From the NCBI RefSeq assembly GCF_016598475.1, contig NZ_JAEMUX010000034.1, positions 1-64,000 on the forward strand: a DNA stretch of 64,000 bases. Direction: 5' to 3'. Of this stretch, positions 51,991-60,865 are shown one piece after another. A program made the translations under genes and the position numbers. Origin of the DNA: Streptomyces adelaidensis (GTDB taxonomy: Bacteria > Actinomycetota > Actinomycetes > Streptomycetales > Streptomycetaceae). Position 1 is the stretch's first letter, and each line of letters starts with the position of its first letter. Below the pieces are notes generated by a model that saw only the letters and a list, made by a program, of their open reading frames with translations, was not told the DNA's origin and ran no database searches.

Positions 51991-53484
51991 TCAACCCAGC
52001 CCGGCGGCGCGGACGTCGGGACCGGGGTCGCCGTCGAGGAACTCGTGCAGGCGGGTGCGGACCAACTCCTGGATACGGTGGGCGCACTGGCGGTAGAACT
52101 CGGGCGACTGCCCTTCGGGGTTGGGGACATCGCCGTGCGGGTCCAGACAGAGGGTGCGGCTCTCCGCGTCGGGTACCAGGGCGAGCACGGCGTCGCGGTG
52201 CGCGCGCGTCATGCAGTAGATGGCCGAGCTGTTCCGGCACAGCTGGGGAGTGAGCGACCGCGCCCGGTGGCGGCCGGGGTGAAGGGGGCCCGGCACCCGC
52301 CGTATGCCGAGGTCGGCCAGCGCGGTCCGGGCCGCGAGGGCCAGCGGTTCTCCGTGCCGTGCGGGGGCGACTCCCGCACTGGCGAAGCGCACGCGGCGCG
52401 CGGAAGCCCCCGCTTGCGCGGCGTGGGTCCGGGCGATGGCCTCGGCCATGGGCGAGCGGGAGGTGTTGCCGCCGCAGACGAACAGCACCCGCCGGGTGCG
52501 TGTGCCGCGTTCCCGCCACCAGGAGACCGCCGCGGGCTGGGACAGGGCCCCGATGGCGATGACGATGAAGACGAGCGCGAGAAGCTGCGCGTCCCCCGGC
52601 ACCGGCAGTCCGGCGAGACCCGCGAGGGCGTACGAGGCGACCAGGCCGGACAGCAGGCTGGCGCAGCGGTTGGCCGGGACGCACCACGTGTACACGCGGC
52701 GGTCGAGGTAGATCAGGGTGCCGAAGACGAACAGCACCTCGTAGGCCACACCGATACCCATGGCCGCCCAGGCGGCGGGAGTGCCGAGGAAGGTGGTGAA
52801 CCCGGCGCGCAACTCCGGCTGTCCCGCGAGGGCGGCGGCCGCCAGGATCGCGACCAGGAAAACCGGTGCGGTGGCGTGCTCCTCCACGAAATAGCGGCGA
52901 TCGGTTTCCTTCACTCCGGTCTTGGCCACCCGGCTCATGATCTCGAACCGCCCCACGTAGCCGACGAAATAGACGAGCACGCTCAAACCCGTCGCCAGAG
53001 TGAGGTGATAGCTGTCCACATCACCCAGGGCCACCACAACCGCCACCAGACTGAAGGCCAGTCCGGCCCACGCGGAACCGGGAACCTTTCGTTTACGCAT
53101 CGAGTCGACGAGCGGCGAGAGAATCAGCACACCCCCGCGCATCAGAAGCAACACGAGGAGGATGGAGACACCGGCGAAGGTGAAATTCAGCGTGGTGGTT
53201 CCGATGATGAGCGAGGTGAACATCCCCGCCAACAGCATTTCCCTTCCCGGAATGCGGACACGGCGACCCACCCCGGGTATCTCGCGCCGCCCGCTGTAGC
53301 GCCACCACCCGCTGACCGTCAGAAAGAGCGGCATGACGGCGAGTTGCCCCAGGGCGGCCGCCGGCAGCAGCACCAGCCCTTCGACCGGCCCTTCGGCCAG
53401 CGGCGAGACCCCGCTGGAGAGAGCCTTCACGAGCATCGCGTAGGGAATGTAGGCGAGAAAGTATCCGAGCGCGAGCCAAGCCAT
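51991..53484 (-). CDS. polytopic membrane protein fused to a low-molecular-weight phosphatase
   Basis: A 497-residue fusion. Residues 1 to about 335 form roughly ten hydrophobic segments, reminiscent of EamA/DMT-type transporters (NFTFAGVSILLVLLLMRGGV). Residues about 345-497 are a low-molecular-weight protein tyrosine phosphatase with the P-loop VLFVCGGNTSRSPMAEAIAR and the general-acid Asp in DPHGDVPNPEG. Both parts look intact. The ATG at 53484 follows GGAGGAG. It is the first gene of the operon. A transporter coupled to dephosphorylation of its cargo is one possible reading. Confidence 0.8.
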   Translation of the reverse strand: MAWLALGYFLAYIPYAMLVKALSSGVSPLAEGPVEGLVLLPAAALGQLAVMPLFLTVSGWWRYSGRREIPGVGRRVRIPGREMLLAGMFTSLIIGTTTLNFTFAGVSILLVLLLMRGGVLILSPLVDSMRKRKVPGSAWAGLAFSLVAVVVALGDVDSYHLTLATGLSVLVYFVGYVGRFEIMSRVAKTGVKETDRRYFVEEHATAPVFLVAILAAAALAGQPELRAGFTTFLGTPAAWAAMGIGVAYEVLFVFGTLIYLDRRVYTWCVPANRCASLLSGLVASYALAGLAGLPVPGDAQLLALVFIVIAIGALSQPAAVSWWRERGTRTRRVLFVCGGNTSRSPMAEAIARTHAAQAGASARRVRFASAGVAPARHGEPLALAARTALADLGIRRVPGPLHPGRHRARSLTPQLCRNSSAIYCMTRAHRDAVLALVPDAESRTLCLDPHGDVPNPEGQSPEFYRQCAHRIQELVRTRLHEFLDGDPGPDVRAAGLG

Positions 53485-53970
53485 ATACGTGCTCCTCCGA
53501 AGTGGCCCAGCAGAGAGGTCGGTCGGTCAATTTCGCGACGGAACGTACGGAAGGAGCCCGTGTTGAAGATCCCCCCCACACGCGGCCGGCCCATGCACAG
53601 ATCAGCACACCGACTCATTCGAGTGTGCAGGGGTTCGGTGCCCCACGCAAGTACTTCAAGTCCCCGAGCACGGAAGGAATTTCGTTCCGAATGCAGCTTC
53701 GGGCATATTTATCGCAGCGTCGCACAGGCGCGCGAATAGCGTAATGGTGACGTGCGCCCCACGTGCGCCGGTCGAATGCCCCTGTTCTCCGCCCATGCGA
53801 ACTTGATTGTGGTGGCCGATGTTCTGATTGCGTGGTGATAGGGCGGACCGGGACGCGGGCCGCCATTCGGAGCAGTGACACGCCTTCGGAAGAGTGACCG
53901 CAGGATTCACCCCGCCGCACGAGAGCCAGATCGTGGGTGATCCGAGCGAGCGCTTCAGGAGGCGGTGGCC
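53485..53970. promoter_or_regulatory. 486-bp divergent intergenic region
   Basis: It separates the eight-gene operon from the MFS gene. Small dyads are visible (CTTGAAGTACTTG complement at about 53649, GGAAGGAATTTCGTTCC at about 53671, ACGTGCGCCCCACGTGCG at about 53752). An AT-rich block (GGGCATATTTATCGC, about 53700) may be a -10 region. No gene is supported here. Confidence 0.4.
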
Positions 53971-55416
53971 ATGGGCCCGCGAGTGCGGCGACGACCGAAC
54001 GCAGTGGGGCCGTTGCTCATCTACTGCGCCCTGTCCGCCACCATGGTGAGCTCACTCGGCGCGCTGCTGGTTCCGGCCGTCGCCCGGGCGCACCACGTGC
54101 CGGTGAGCGCCGCCCAGTCGATGCTGACGGTGACCCTGCTCGTGGGGGCGGTGAGCACCCCGGTGCTCGGCCGGCTGGCGGACGGGCACCGCAGTCGCCG
54201 TGCGCTTGTGGGAGTGCTCGCCCTGACGATGTCGGGTTCCGTCCTGGCGGCCGTCGCCGACACCTTTGCGCAGTTACTCGTCGGACGGGCGCTCCAGGGG
54301 CCGGCCTGCGGGATGCTGCCGATGACGATCGCCCTGGCGCACCGTCACCTCGCCCCGGCGAAGGTCACGGACGGCATCACCACTCTCGCCGTCACCGCCG
54401 CCACCGGGGCCGGGCTCAGCTTCCCGCTGACCGGCCTGATCGCCGAGTATCTCGACCACCGCTGGGGTTTCTGGTGCGCGGCCGGCCTCGCCGCACCGGC
54501 CGTCGTGGGGGTCCTGCTGGTTCTGCCTCCGGACGGGCGCCCCCCTGCAGGCCCGGGTGCGGACCCGGACATGCCGGCCTTCTCCGCGCGCACCGACCTG
54601 GCGGGCACCGTTCTCCTGGTGGCCGCGCTGACGAGTCTGCTCCTTCTGCTGAAGGAGGGGTCACGCTGGGGCTGGACCTCCGCCCTCGTGCTGACCGTGC
54701 TGGTGGATGCCGCGCTGCTGCTCACCGCCTGGGCATGGTGGGAGCGGCGGGTCGCTCGGCCGTTGGTCCGGCCCGAGCTGCTCGTCCATCCCGATGTGCT
54801 GCTGGCCAATCTCGCCACGGTCGTGCTCGGCGCCGCGACGTTCGTCGGGGTCTCCGTTCTCGCCACTCTCGTGCAGGCGCCCGTGGGCACGGGTTACGGG
54901 CTCGGCCTGTCGGTCTTCGCGGCCGGGTGTGTGATGCTCCCGTTCTCGGCCGGGAGTCAGCTGGCGGGTCGGCTGGCTCGCCGTCCGGCCGTCCGCGCGG
55001 GGCAGCACGCGCTGCTCCTGTTCGGAGGCGTTCTGCTGGCCGGTACCCATGTCGCGCTGACCGCTCACCACAACGGGTTGTGGCAACTGCTCCTGGCCAT
55101 ACTGACGTTCGGCCTGGGCAGCAGCATCGTCTGGGCCGTCGTAGCCACCCTGCTCCACGCCACGGTCCCGGGCGGCGATCTGGGCTCCACGACCAGCTTC
55201 AATCATGTGCTCCGTGTCGTCGGCAGCGCGATCGGCAGCGCCGCGACCGGTGTGATCCTCGCCGCCCACACCGCCCCCGACGGTTTCCCGACGAACGACG
55301 GGTACGTCGCCGTCTTCACCGCCTGCGCGATCGGCTGCACCACCGTGCTGCTCGGACTGCTGGTGTGGGCGCTCACCGAGCGGCGCCGGGCGACAGGTTC
55401 GAAGCCGCCGGGATGA
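53971..55416 (+). CDS. MFS transporter, DHA2-like drug exporter
   Basis: A 481-residue protein with about 14 hydrophobic segments. It has LGRLADGHRSRRALVGVLA (motif A) and GRALQGPACGMLPMTIALA typical of the DHA2 multidrug family. The ATG at 53971 has AGGAGG 8 bp upstream; the GTG at 53965 is too close to it. It is divergent from the unrecognised biosynthetic operon, so it may export the product or give self-resistance. Confidence 0.88.
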   Translation: MGPRVRRRPNAVGPLLIYCALSATMVSSLGALLVPAVARAHHVPVSAAQSMLTVTLLVGAVSTPVLGRLADGHRSRRALVGVLALTMSGSVLAAVADTFAQLLVGRALQGPACGMLPMTIALAHRHLAPAKVTDGITTLAVTAATGAGLSFPLTGLIAEYLDHRWGFWCAAGLAAPAVVGVLLVLPPDGRPPAGPGADPDMPAFSARTDLAGTVLLVAALTSLLLLLKEGSRWGWTSALVLTVLVDAALLLTAWAWWERRVARPLVRPELLVHPDVLLANLATVVLGAATFVGVSVLATLVQAPVGTGYGLGLSVFAAGCVMLPFSAGSQLAGRLARRPAVRAGQHALLLFGGVLLAGTHVALTAHHNGLWQLLLAILTFGLGSSIVWAVVATLLHATVPGGDLGSTTSFNHVLRVVGSAIGSAATGVILAAHTAPDGFPTNDGYVAVFTACAIGCTTVLLGLLVWALTERRRATGSKPPG

Positions 55417-55599
55417 ACCGGCGCGAGCGCGCCTTCCTTGATCATGTCGTTCCGTACGGTCTACTGGCAGACATTCGTCCACCGGGCGCCGACCGATTCA
55501 CGAGGTCCGTGCGGAAGCAACTCCGGCCGCTGAGCGGACAGACGGCACCGGCCGCCGCACGCGATCCGCGCCAGGCTCGTATCCCGTTTCCCTGGAGTC

Positions 55600-56916
55600 G
55601 TGTTGTCCCCACTCCGTATGCCCGTGAAAGACCGGACCGTCTCCCCCGATCAGTCCCGCAAGGCGATCAGGGCAGGTGCGATCGGCAACCTCATCGAGTA
55701 CTACGACGCGACGATCTACTCCCTGCTCGCCCCGGTGTTCGCCCAGCAGTTCTTCCCCGTGGCGAACAAGGCGTACGCGCTGCTCTACACCTACGGTCTC
55801 GTGGTGGGCGTGGCCTTCGTGGTGCGCCCCGCGGCCGCGATGCTGCTGTCGCCCTACGGGGACCGGCGGGGGCGTGGCAGACTCCTCTCGCTCAGCCTGT
55901 TCCTCATGGGATCGGGACTGCTGATCATCGGCCTGTCGCCCACCTACGGCACCATCGGATGGCTCGCGCCCGTCTGTCTGGTCCTCGGCCGGGCCATGCA
56001 GAACATCTCCAACTCCGGGGAATTCCAGGCGGCTTCCGCTTTCATCGTCGAGCACGCGCCGGCCGACCGCCGGGCGACGGCCGGCGCCGCCCAGTACATG
56101 ACCGCCGGTCTCGGCATCCTGTCCGCCACGTTGGTGGCGACCGTGCTGACCACCGTTCTACCGAAGGCGGTGGTGGCCGACTGGGCCTGGCGGATCCCGT
56201 TCCTGATCGGGGCGGTGCTCTGCCTCTACGGCGTCCGCCTGCGGCGCACGGTTCCGGAGAGCCCGCTCTTCACCGCACTGCAGGCCACGGGACAGGTCGA
56301 GCGAAGGCCACTGCGGACGGCCGTCAAGCAGTACCCGCGAAGCCTTCTGCTGGTGATGGTGATCCAGTTCAGCCAGGTCACCTACTTCACCTGGCAGGTC
56401 TTCCTGCCCACCTACGCGCACCTGGTCGGGAACTTCCCGTTGAAGACCGGCCTGGCCCTGAACTGCGTCGCGCTGGCGGCCTTCGTGCTCGTGCTGCCGC
56501 TGGTCGGCATGGTCTCGGACCGGAAGACCGGCCGACGGCCGCTGATCATCGCGGAGGCCCTGGGCTTCGCGGTCCTCGCGTATCCGATGCTGCGCCTGCT
56601 GCAGCATCCGACCCCGCTCACCTACCTGCTGGTGGCGGTGACCGGCAATGTGCTGCTCGCCCTGACCTACGGCAACGTCGCCGCGGTGTTCTGCGAGCTG
56701 TTCCCCACGGGGGTCCGGACCTCCGGCGTCGGCCTGGCCTACAACGTCGCCGTAACGGTCTTCGGCGGCAGCGCGCCCCTCTTCGCCACGTGGACCATCG
56801 CCCACCACCACCCCCTCGCTCTCGCCCACTACGTCATCGCACTGGAACTGACGGCCGCGATCGTCTTCCTCGCCCTGCTGCCGGAGACCCGCACGACCGG
56901 GCTGGAGACCAAGTGA
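55600..56916 (+). CDS. MFS transporter, metabolite:H+ symporter (MHS) type
   Basis: A 438-residue transporter with AGAIGNLIEYYDATIYSLLA, RPAAAMLLSPYGDRRGRGRLL, and the late GYGNVAAVFCELFPTGVRTSG-like block that marks the MHS family (proline/betaine, alpha-ketoglutarate, shikimate permeases). It would import an organic acid with protons; the shikimate-type enzyme nearby makes a shikimate-like substrate conceivable. The start is unresolved between GTG 55600 and ATG 55618. The 180 bp before it show no clear gene. Confidence 0.87.
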   Translation: MLSPLRMPVKDRTVSPDQSRKAIRAGAIGNLIEYYDATIYSLLAPVFAQQFFPVANKAYALLYTYGLVVGVAFVVRPAAAMLLSPYGDRRGRGRLLSLSLFLMGSGLLIIGLSPTYGTIGWLAPVCLVLGRAMQNISNSGEFQAASAFIVEHAPADRRATAGAAQYMTAGLGILSATLVATVLTTVLPKAVVADWAWRIPFLIGAVLCLYGVRLRRTVPESPLFTALQATGQVERRPLRTAVKQYPRSLLLVMVIQFSQVTYFTWQVFLPTYAHLVGNFPLKTGLALNCVALAAFVLVLPLVGMVSDRKTGRRPLIIAEALGFAVLAYPMLRLLQHPTPLTYLLVAVTGNVLLALTYGNVAAVFCELFPTGVRTSGVGLAYNVAVTVFGGSAPLFATWTIAHHHPLALAHYVIALELTAAIVFLALLPETRTTGLETK

Positions 56917-56967
56917 CACCTGGTGCGGCCGGGCGCACGTTCCCGCCGGAAGGCATGACCCCGCGCG

Positions 56968-57249
56968 GTGATGCCGGGAGCGGCGGGTCACGGCAGCGGC
57001 AGCTCCTCGGCAACGGCGACCGCCGGGGCCGGGGCCGGGGCCGGGGACTTCGACGACGTGGACGTCACGTTCGCGCAGATGATGATCCCGCACCACGAGC
57101 AGGCCCTGGAGATGGCGAAGTCGGCCGACGGCCGTGCCTCCGACTCCGAGGTCAAGGAGCCGGCGGGCCGGGTCGAGCACGCCCAGGGCATCGTCGACCG
57201 ACTCTGCTCCCGCCCCACACCCCCGACCGTGGCCGGCGGCACCGCCTAG
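56968..57249 (+). pseudogene. DUF305 protein fragment
   Basis: The frame contains DVTFAQMMIPHHEQALEMA and ADGRASDSEVKE, the N-terminal half of the ferritin-like DUF305 domain with its His pair. The lipoprotein signal normally present is missing and the second half, with the second MMxxH motif, is replaced by unrelated residues and a stop. DUF305 proteins are linked to copper/redox homeostasis in actinomycetes; this copy is truncated. Confidence 0.6.
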
Positions 57250-57480
57250 GGATGAAGCGTGGCCTCGCCCGTCACGCGGACGCCGGTCCGCCGGCCGGGG
57301 CCGACCTGCGACGGGCCCGCGACTCGGACGTCCACCGGATGGTCGAGGCCCGGCACGGCCACGGTCACCTTGGCATCGTGACCGTAGAAGCACACGTCGG
57401 TCACCGTGCCCGTCACCACGCCTGCCGTGTCCGCGTCGGCCAGCCTCAGTTGCTCGGGGCGCAGCACCACCGTGCCCGTG
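57246..57480 (-). pseudogene. ABC transporter ATPase, C-terminal TOBE end only
   Basis: The minus strand encodes VVLRPEQLRLADADTAGVV, then GTVTDVCFYGHDAKVTVAV and VRVTGEATLHP. This is the TOBE/OB domain that ends ATPases of the Fe3+/spermidine importer type (FbpC/PotA). The nucleotide-binding domain is absent upstream; the sequence there is unrelated. Confidence 0.65.
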
Positions 57481-57615
57481 CGCCGACCCTCCGGTGGTAC
57501 GGCCGATGCCACGGTTCCCAGTGCTGTGGCGACCGTGGTGGCTGGTGACAGCCCGCCTCGACGGGGCCGTCCGGCAGGCAGGGGCCTGGTATGGGCGCGG
57601 CCGGCCTTCAGCGGC

Positions 57616-58704
57616 TCAGCCGCCCTGGGGCGCCTGCCCGAGTTCACGCTCGCCGAGCGGGGCGAAGAAGCGTTCGACGTCGGTGTCGGTGACCTCGGCC
57701 AGGGTGGCCGGTGACCAGCGGGGGTTGCGGTCCTTGTCGATGACCTGGGCGCGGACGCCCTCCACCAGATCGGGGGTGGACAGGGCCGCGAGGGAGACGC
57801 GGTACTCCTGGTCCAGGACCCGCTCCAGCGAGCCGAGCCGGCGGGCGCGGCGCAGCGCGGCCAGCGTGACCTTCAGCGCGGTGGGCGACTTGGTGAGCAG
57901 CGTCTGAGCGGTCTCCTTGGCGGCCGGGTCGCCGTGGGCGGACAGCCGCCGGACGATCTCCTCGACCGTGCCGCCGGCCGCGTAGCAGTCGTCGATCCAC
58001 TGCCGGTGCCCCGCCAACTCCCCTCGCGGCGGCGGCTGTACGTGCCGGGCGAGGGCCTCCCGTACGGGCAGGACGGCGAGGTCGCCGATGAGGTCCGGCA
58101 GTGCGGCGGACGGTACGTAGTGGTCGGCGAGTCCGCACAACAGGGCGTCGGCGGCGCCGATCTGAGCCCCTGTCAGGCCGAGGTGGGTACCCAGTTCAGC
58201 GGGGGCGTGTGCGAGCAGATGGGTGCCGCCCACGTCGGGCACGAACCCGATGCCGGTCTCCGGCATGGCGATCCGCGACCGCTCGGTGACCACCCGGACG
58301 CCGCCGTGCGCGGAGAGGCCGACGCCGCCGCCCATGACGATGCCGTCCATGACGGCGACGTACGGCTTCGGATAGCGGGCGATACGCGCGTTGAGGTGGT
58401 ACTCGTCGCGCCAGAACGCGGCCGCGGCGGTGCCGTCCCCGTCGCGGGCGTCGTCGTGGACGACCCGGATGTCGCCGCCCGCGCACAGGCCGCGCTCCCC
58501 GGCGCCGGTGAGGACGACGGTCTCGACGGCCGGGTCGTGCTCCCACGCGGTGAGCGCCTCGTCGATGCGGCGCACCATCTCGTGGTTCAGGGCGTTGATG
58601 GCCTTGGGGCGGTTGAGGGTGATGTGGGCGGCCCGGCCCGCGGTGTGCAGGAGTACGGGCTCCTCGCCGCCGGTCGTCGCGGACGTGCTGGTCGTGGCGG
58701 TCAT
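57616..58704 (-). CDS. enoyl-CoA hydratase/isomerase, 3-hydroxyisobutyryl-CoA hydrolase type
   Basis: A 362-residue crotonase, longer than the usual 260, as in 3-hydroxyisobutyryl-CoA hydrolases of valine catabolism. It shows GLCAGGDIRVVHDDA, GIVMGGGVGLSAHGG, MPETGIGFVPDVGGTHLL and the C-terminal QVIDKDRNPRWSP block of that group. The ATG at 58704 overlaps the stop of an acyl-CoA dehydrogenase remnant (ATGA). It therefore once formed an operon with that gene, which is fitting for valine degradation. Confidence 0.9.
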   Translation of the reverse strand: MTATTSTSATTGGEEPVLLHTAGRAAHITLNRPKAINALNHEMVRRIDEALTAWEHDPAVETVVLTGAGERGLCAGGDIRVVHDDARDGDGTAAAAFWRDEYHLNARIARYPKPYVAVMDGIVMGGGVGLSAHGGVRVVTERSRIAMPETGIGFVPDVGGTHLLAHAPAELGTHLGLTGAQIGAADALLCGLADHYVPSAALPDLIGDLAVLPVREALARHVQPPPRGELAGHRQWIDDCYAAGGTVEEIVRRLSAHGDPAAKETAQTLLTKSPTALKVTLAALRRARRLGSLERVLDQEYRVSLAALSTPDLVEGVRAQVIDKDRNPRWSPATLAEVTDTDVERFFAPLGERELGQAPQGG

Positions 58705-58870
58705 CCGAACGCCTCCGTCAGGCCGCGGGCCACGATGACGCGCATGATCTCGTCGGTTCCTTCCAGGGGCTGGTGGACTCGCAGGTCACGGCCGATTCTC
58801 GCAGTGCCGTACGAGGCCGTACGCGCCGAGGTGGTCGTAGCCGTAGCCGTAGCCGCCGGCCACGCGGATC
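58701..58870 (-). pseudogene. acyl-CoA dehydrogenase C-terminal remnant
   Basis: The last residues 'IGRDLRVHQPLEGTDEIMR' and VIVARGLTEAFG are the conserved end of short-chain/isobutyryl-CoA dehydrogenases, with the catalytic Glu in LEGTDEI. Upstream, the expected GGYGY motif is present but in another frame and repeated (GGYGYGYDHLG). No body of the gene exists before 58870. Only the translational overlap with the hydrolase gene has survived. Confidence 0.7.
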
Positions 58871-59103
58871 GCCGTGATCCCGCCGATGTGCCGGGCCCCG
58901 CAGCGGTCCCGCGGCAGCACGAGACCTGCCTGGTCGCCCCCTGGTCGGCCCTGTCCCGGCCACCCGCCTCCCGCCCCGCCCCGTCCAGCCCGTCCATGTT
59001 CTCCCCGTTCGGTTCGGCGGCCGTCGGGGCCCGGGGCCCACGACGCGCCGCGTCGAGTCCTCCGGGCCGCTCGGCGCCGTGCCCGTGCCGTGCTCTGCCG
59101 GGG

Positions 59104-60315
59104 TCATGCGTTCGCATGCAGGGCCTCGGCGGGTTCGGTCGCCACCGCCGTCGTCTCCTGGGGTACGACCGGCCGGCGGCCGCGGGCGAGGGGTTCGGTC
59201 CAGCGGGCGGTGATCGGGCCGAGGACGACGAGGATCAGGACGTACGCCGTGGCCAGCGGACCGATGCGGGGTTCGACGCCGACGGCGAGGCCGGCGATGA
59301 CGATGGAGAACTCGCCCCGGGCGACCAGCGTGCCGCCCGCGCGCCAGCGGCCCTTGACGGAGATCCCGGCCCGCCTGGCCGCCCAGTAGCCGGTGGCGAT
59401 CTTCGTCAGGGTGGTGACGGCGGCCAGCGCGAGGGCCGGGAGGAGGACGGGCGGGATGTCCGCGGGGTCGGTGTGCAGGCCGAAGAAGACGAAGAACACC
59501 GCGGCGAACAGGTCCCGCAGCGGCGTGAGGATGCTGCTGGCACCCTCGGCGACCTCCCCGGACAACGCGATGCCGACCAGGAACGCGCCCACGGCGGCCG
59601 ACACTTGGAGGTGCTGGGCGACACCGGCGACGACGAGGGCGAGGCCGAGGACGACCAGGAGGAGCATCTCGGCGCTGTCGGAGGAGACCGCGCGGCTGAT
59701 CAGGCGGCCGTGGCGCAGGGCCACATACAGGACGGTGCCGACGGTGCCCAGGGCGATCAGCAGGGTCAGGGCGCCGCCCGCGAGGCTCACTCCGGCGAGC
59801 AGGGCGGTGAGGATCGGCAGGTAGAGGGCCATGGAGAGGTCCTCCAGGACCAGGATGCTCAGCACGACCGGGGTCTCACGGTTGCCGAGCCGGCGCAGGT
59901 CGCCGAGGACCTTGGCGATGACGCCGGAGGAGGAGATCCAGGTGACGCCGGCCAGGGCGACGGCGGCGACCGGGCCCCAGCCGAGCAGCAGCGCCATGGC
60001 GGCGCCGGGGGCGGCGTTGAGGACGAAGTCGACCGCGCCGGCGGGGTATTGGGTCTTGAGGTTGGTGACGAGTTCGGAGGCGCTGTACTCCAGGCCGAGC
60101 AGGAGCAGCAGGAGTATGACGCCTATCTCGGCGCCGGTGGCGACGAACTCCTCACTGGCCTGGAGAGGCAGGATGCCGCCGTGGCCGAAGGCGAGTCCGG
60201 CGAGCAGATAGAGGGGTATGGGTGAGAAGCCCACCCGTCCGGCGAAGCGGCCCAGCAGGCCCAGGGCGAGGATGATCGCTCCGAGTTCGATGAGCATGGC
60301 GGTGGTGTTGTGCAC
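59104..60315 (-). CDS. monovalent cation:proton antiporter, KefB/CPA2 type
   Basis: A 403-residue membrane protein with 12 or so hydrophobic segments of the sodium/hydrogen exchanger family. It carries LLLLLLGLEYSASEL, TWISSSGVIAKVLGDL, FFGLHTDPADIPPVL and LVARGEFSIVIAGLAVG. No C-terminal TrkA-N/TrkA-C regulatory domain is fused, unlike full KefB. The GTG at 60315 follows GGAGG and gives MHNTTAMLIELG. It would move K+ or Na+ against protons. It faces away from the genes downstream and seems monocistronic. Confidence 0.88.
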   Translation of the reverse strand: MHNTTAMLIELGAIILALGLLGRFAGRVGFSPIPLYLLAGLAFGHGGILPLQASEEFVATGAEIGVILLLLLLGLEYSASELVTNLKTQYPAGAVDFVLNAAPGAAMALLLGWGPVAAVALAGVTWISSSGVIAKVLGDLRRLGNRETPVVLSILVLEDLSMALYLPILTALLAGVSLAGGALTLLIALGTVGTVLYVALRHGRLISRAVSSDSAEMLLLVVLGLALVVAGVAQHLQVSAAVGAFLVGIALSGEVAEGASSILTPLRDLFAAVFFVFFGLHTDPADIPPVLLPALALAAVTTLTKIATGYWAARRAGISVKGRWRAGGTLVARGEFSIVIAGLAVGVEPRIGPLATAYVLILVVLGPITARWTEPLARGRRPVVPQETTAVATEPAEALHANA

Positions 60316-60865
60316 GGGCGTCTGTCCTCCGTTGACGAGTGCGGTGACGGCGTCTGTGCGAGTGCGAGTGCGTATACGGGTGCAGGTGCGGGCAAGGCAG
60401 GCCCGGCGCACCGATCGGCCTGTTCCCTTTCCATCGGCGCGTACAGGCGCGCGAGGTGGCCCCAGCGGTCGGGTGGCCGCGTACTGGCATGACGTGACTG
60501 GCCGTCAACCTGGGGCGACCCGGCGGGATGTCCCGGCGGCGACGAGGGCGCGTCAGCGCGCGGGGCGGCCGCTCGGGTCCGCCGCGTCACCGGTATCGGG
60601 AACGGCGTCGCGAGCGGCGTTGACGACGCGCACGCGGATGACTCGACCCATGCCACGCCCCCCATCACGTCGGCGGCTGAACCACCGACCACCACTCAAC
60701 GACTGAGCCAATGAGCGCTCAACAAAGCGTAAGCGCTTGGTAAAGGATTCTAGCGCAACCCGAAAGGGTGAAATCACACAATAAGTAAAATGCTGCCCAT
60801 TTACCGACCCAGGGCCCGCCTCACCCGTACGCACACGAAGGGGAGCAAGGCGGGCCCGTTCCACG
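60316..60865. other. 550-bp intergenic region, partly AT-rich
   Basis: 60700-60800 has low GC (GGTAAAGGATTCTAGCGCAA and ACAATAAGTAAAATGCTG), the likely promoter of the antiporter gene on the minus strand. A small dyad AAGCGTAAGCGCTT lies at about 60727. No gene is supported. Confidence 0.45.
60812..60857. terminator. hairpin after the flotillin gene
   Basis: A 10-bp stem GGGCCCGCCT / AGGCGGGCCC with a 26-base loop, immediately after the flotillin stop on the minus strand. Confidence 0.6.

Noticed and set aside
55413..55599. A possible small gene starting MNRRERAFLDHVV coupled to the MFS stop
   Set aside because: The frame has no stop before it runs into the second MFS gene in the wrong frame and has no family resemblance; probably promoter DNA.
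53937..57548. A 1203-codon open frame on the plus strand
   Set aside because: It overlaps two clear MFS genes in another frame and its residues are Arg/Gly/Pro-rich shadows typical of high-GC DNA; no motif or ribosome site supports it.
57934..60225. A 763-codon plus-strand frame, acidic and Glu/Asp/Gly-rich
   Set aside because: It is the complement of the crotonase and antiporter genes; its low-complexity composition arises from the codon structure of the real genes.
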